From assembly GCA_024138025.1 (NCBI GenBank), contig JAMXBD010000402.1:496001-560000 (forward strand): 64,000 nt of DNA, given 5' to 3'. The notes beneath the pieces are model-generated. The model worked only from the letters and a program-made list of their open reading frames with translations, was not told the DNA's origin and made no database searches. Source of the stretch: Combretum micranthum (taxonomy: Eukaryota > Streptophyta > Magnoliopsida > Myrtales > Combretaceae). Position numbers and translations under genes: made by a program. This document shows positions 60,726 to 64,000 of this stretch, piece by piece. Each line of letters begins with the position of its first letter. The stretch's first letter is position 1.

Positions 60726-61850
60726 TTTGATACCAAAGTTAATACTAACAAAGCAAGGAAAAGAGGGGAAAAAAACTCTTCTTTCCAATTTATCCCTTAT
60801 ATGTTAATTTTTTTTCTAATTTAGTGAACAAAAAGGCAAGCAGAATAAGGAAAAAGGTAAAAGCATACTTTAATTTTAAGATCGGTAAACTAAAAGAACA
60901 TAACAAAGGCATCATAACTTAACTTACATTATAAGACTTATTTATATAATAAAATTATATTGACCATGTAATAATATTGTATAATATGATTTAATCACGT
61001 ATCCAATAATAGTTATCTAAATCCCTCATAAACTAGGGAAATACCACACTAACTATCCAAAATTTGGCAGCTTTTGTAATATTACACAAAACTTTTCAAC
61101 TTGTTGAATAATTCATCCAATCGAAACTTTGTTTGCTAACGTTATTACATCATATTTCCCATTTTCACCCATCACAATAACTAGCCATTACGACACCATA
61201 ATATATGCTATTTTTGAATAAATCTTGCAAAGTTAGCCTTTTATTTTTTTTTTTTTTTAACGGCACATCCACATCATTTTGGGTACGTCATATTCACAAA
61301 CTGCAAATTTTGGATGACTTTTCTCACCTGGTAAAGGTGAGGTAATATTGATAAAGGAGAAAAAACAAATTGGAGCAATCACAAGATTTTTCACTTTTGT
61401 GTACCATATTTTTTATTGTCCAATTTTCTTCTAGCTACTAAATTACTTCTTCTTTACCGAATTTTGATCCTGGAGTTATGATTTTGTTTCTTTCTGTTCG
61501 CTGATTTTCACGTGCCAGAGGATACTCTTACTTGGAGGATAGTGATTCCATGTTTTACAAATAGGTGTGGAGGTGCCTAAAGGCAACATGGAAATGTGGC
61601 AGACGGCTAAGTCCCCACGATTAGTTAATTTGAAAATAACATGTGTCATCATGATACTGGCCAGTAATGGTGATTGGAAAAATTGCAATATAAAAAAAAA
61701 AAAAAGTTAAAAACCTGCCGAGCCAAGTTTTTCTTTGGCCTATAATTGTACGAGTTTAAAGTTTGGGGGGAAATTATAAAAAGTTTACAAAGTACAGATT
61801 AATGTGATGGTACCATGGTCCCTACAAAATTGCAAGAAGATGGTGACTAA
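60726..61850. other. Non-coding spacer
   Basis: AT-rich, with T and A homopolymers (61240-61258, 61691-61705). No gene, TIR exon or recognisable transposon was found; the 70-codon minus frame at 61476-61688 has no family resemblance. Confidence 0.5.
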
Positions 61851-62082
61851 ACATGGATTTATTGTAACACTTTTTACTATAATAGAATGTTACTGTAACA
61901 CTTATTTTATTGTAACAGTAAATTACTGTAGCACTTTATTGTTTTTAGATGCTCTAAAATTTAACGGTGAAAGTGCTACGGTAACATACTGTTATGGTAA
62001 AAAAGGTACCACAATACTATACTACTGCAATTAAAAAAAAAAAAAAGATACTACAATAACTACTGCTACAGTAATCCCATGT
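61851..62082. mobile_element. MITE-like element with TACTGTAGCA-type ends
   Basis: The left end ACATGGATTTATTGTAACAC is mirrored at the right by a copy reading, in reverse, ACATGGGATTACTGTAGCAG. Internal copies of ttactgtaacact and actgtagcactt recur several times. It is 232 bp, non-coding, and no clear target duplication was fixed. Confidence 0.5.
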
Positions 62083-64000
62083 TGTCTTTTTTGGCAGTTT
62101 CCATGTCTTCTTTCTTTTTGTCTTCCGCAATTTCCTCCTCTTGACTGGATGGTACGATGCCAAACATAGTAGAACTAATTGTGCTAAATGGATAAGAATC
62201 TTACCTTGAATTGAATAACAAAAATGGAAGAAGGCAGAAGTAGAAAAGTGGAGGGGAAAGAGGGTTAAGGTGGGTTCCTTTGGCAATTTTAGATATCCCA
62301 ATATTTATACCATGAGAATAACAAGTATGGTTTATGTAAAAGTGCAAATGAAGATTTGTTGTAAATAAAGTTTGTTATCAGTAGAGTATGACACGAAAAG
62401 ACATACATATATATAATCTTAATATAATAAATAGGCATATATAATGAGCTATCTTTTTTTTTTCTTTTTCCGCTTTTTTTTTTTCCCTTCATTTTAGCCT
62501 AGTTAGAGTATAACATTTCAGCTTACTATTAGGATCAAAGATTAGAACCAAATAAAACTATATTAACCGAATCAAATCGACCTGGTATTTAAAAATTTGC
62601 CCTAAATAAAATCCAAACCCACTGCTATCACTGTTTTAGATGGAGAATGAATTTGAGAAAATGTAGTTTTAGGGGGAGCACATGCAAATTGATACATCGG
62701 AGAGTTCCCTGACCACTTGTTACTTATGTGAATGTACAAATATTTGCTGTACGTCAAACACAAAATATTATAGGTGAAATTTATTATTTATGTAAGAAGT
62801 ATACTAATTGTATAACCAGCTGGTCCCGTGGGGTATTGGTAGTTTCATGGACCGTGCTTTATATACAAACTCACGGATTGTTTGTTTTGATCTGTATTGG
62901 ATTTACATTTTTAACTTATCTATATCATATCTAACTTTTATTTATATCATATATATTTTGTCTATTTATGAGAAAAACTATCAGTTTTTTATTAGTATTT
63001 GTTTCTTAAAAGACACCTATTAAAAAGGATTATATGATGTCAAAATAATCAGCACTTAATGAAACAAACATATCCTAAATTTTCACACATTCCTATCAGG
63101 TTTTCCACTCTCCAGCTCTCTTACTATTTGCATATTGCCTGGACTATTTTAACAATATAACATGTTTGAATTGATTAGGAATTTCAAGCTGTAAGAGATG
63201 GCGCTGATTGAATGGAATCCGGTATTTCTTTCTAGGCGGAATCAAAATCTTCCATTCTCTTGATAATTACAAAGAAGGAACCTCTTTTTTTTTTTTTTTT
63301 TTTTTATCAGTAACTACTGCTCAAATTTATGAACTGAGCCACACAGTATGTTTTGAGACTTTTTTCTTTTTTTTTTTAAAGATGTGGTTAGATTTGGTTT
63401 GAAGGATGAATTAAACCGTGCCTACTCCCTAGTATCACTGGGGATGGGATTGTCATTAACTGTAAAGTTATTCAAATTAAGCTATTGACTATAATATTAT
63501 CCCAACATATTATGGTTAGCATATTTATTTAAATATTTTGTATTTTGTATTTTTTATTTTTTGGTTGGAGCGTACAAGAACTTCATTAATCTCTAACTCA
63601 ACACTCCCAAGAGGTTGGTCCAGACGTTAAGGTCCAAGACATATCCGTAACAGCTTACATGAGATATTAGTTTCATCCCAGTAAATATACTCCTTGGAAG
63701 TACCAACATATCGCTCTACTTATACTTAACAAGTATATAAGTATTGTAAGGTGATCCATGTGCTTCAAAACAGCTGGTCATTACGGTCTATTTATGATAT
63801 ATTTTTCAAATTAGAGAAACAATTTAAAAAACAATGGAAATTAATGTAGTATACATCAACTAAGCTGTATAATTCAGATATCACACGTATAAATAGCACT
63901 AAAAAATTAATTTTCATTATGTATATCACAAAAGAAAGGTAGTTATCATCATGTACGAGCAAATTACCTATATGTGCCAGTCTCAAGGTCCCAACCTTTA
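62083..64000. other. Right-end spacer with a possible MITE copy
   Basis: No gene or TIR exon was recognised. The part at about 62868-63075 resembles the MITE of the gene 1 intron: it begins ggattgtttgttttgatctg, ends gaaacaaacatatcct, and shares tatgagaa plus actatcagttttttatt-like inner sequence. T homopolymers lie at about 63283-63305 and 63361-63379. Confidence 0.4.

Overview
This is an AT-rich stretch of plant nuclear DNA. Two kinds of evidence point to a dicot genome. First, it holds a minus-strand cluster of TIR-NBS-LRR (TNL) immune-receptor genes, a class essentially absent from grasses. Second, much of the window is plant LTR retrotransposons (Ty3/gypsy and Ty1/copia, with initiator-tRNA-Met primer sites), together with CACTA DNA elements, MITEs and tRNA-derived SINEs. 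The TIR and NB-ARC sequences look most like the flax L6 / Myrtaceae style of TNL. That is a recollection of family style, not a search result, and I do not name a species.

Layout. 1-5150: a decayed Ty1/copia element, split inside its integrase by a small gag-only Ty3/gypsy-like element (1341-3424). 5967-6597: a decayed fragment of an NB-ARC exon. 8576-10425: a non-autonomous CACTA transposon with a perfect ATA target duplication. 12761-16447: TNL gene 1, with an open TIR exon and an open NB-ARC exon joined by a phase-2 intron, but no LRR exon found downstream. 16769-40170: a giant nested retrotransposon complex starting about 0.3 kb upstream of gene 1. The outer element A has LTRs of about 5.7 kb and an internal region of only about 1.8 kb. 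Its 5' LTR is interrupted by a full-length but dead Del/Tekay-like gypsy element B (18922-29066, minus strand). 40439-46811: two further related gypsy LTRs (C and D), one cut by the other. D is followed by a perfect primer site and a gag relic that is fused through a 65-bp tandem repeat to the 3' half of a TNT1/Tork-like copia element with its 3' LTR (47544-49319). 50736-51938: a possible second CACTA-type element. 52447-58088: TNL gene 2, with NB-ARC and LRR exons whose reading frame is broken only by one TGA in the NB-ARC. No TIR exon is seen in the 5.9 kb upstream, which otherwise holds a SINE, MITE-like repeats and AT-rich DNA.

How it fits together. All three NBS loci lie on the same strand, as expected of a tandemly duplicated resistance-gene cluster later expanded and degraded by transposons. 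Gene 1 could encode a TIR-NB-ARC protein without LRRs. Gene 2 looks like a recent pseudogene or a truncated allele. The transposons are all visibly inactive from stops, frameshifts or deletions, except that the non-autonomous ones never needed coding capacity. I found no unknown coding system. The most unusual features are the LTR-dominated element A, the TIR-NB-ARC gene, and GC-rich LTR motifs shared by unrelated element families.
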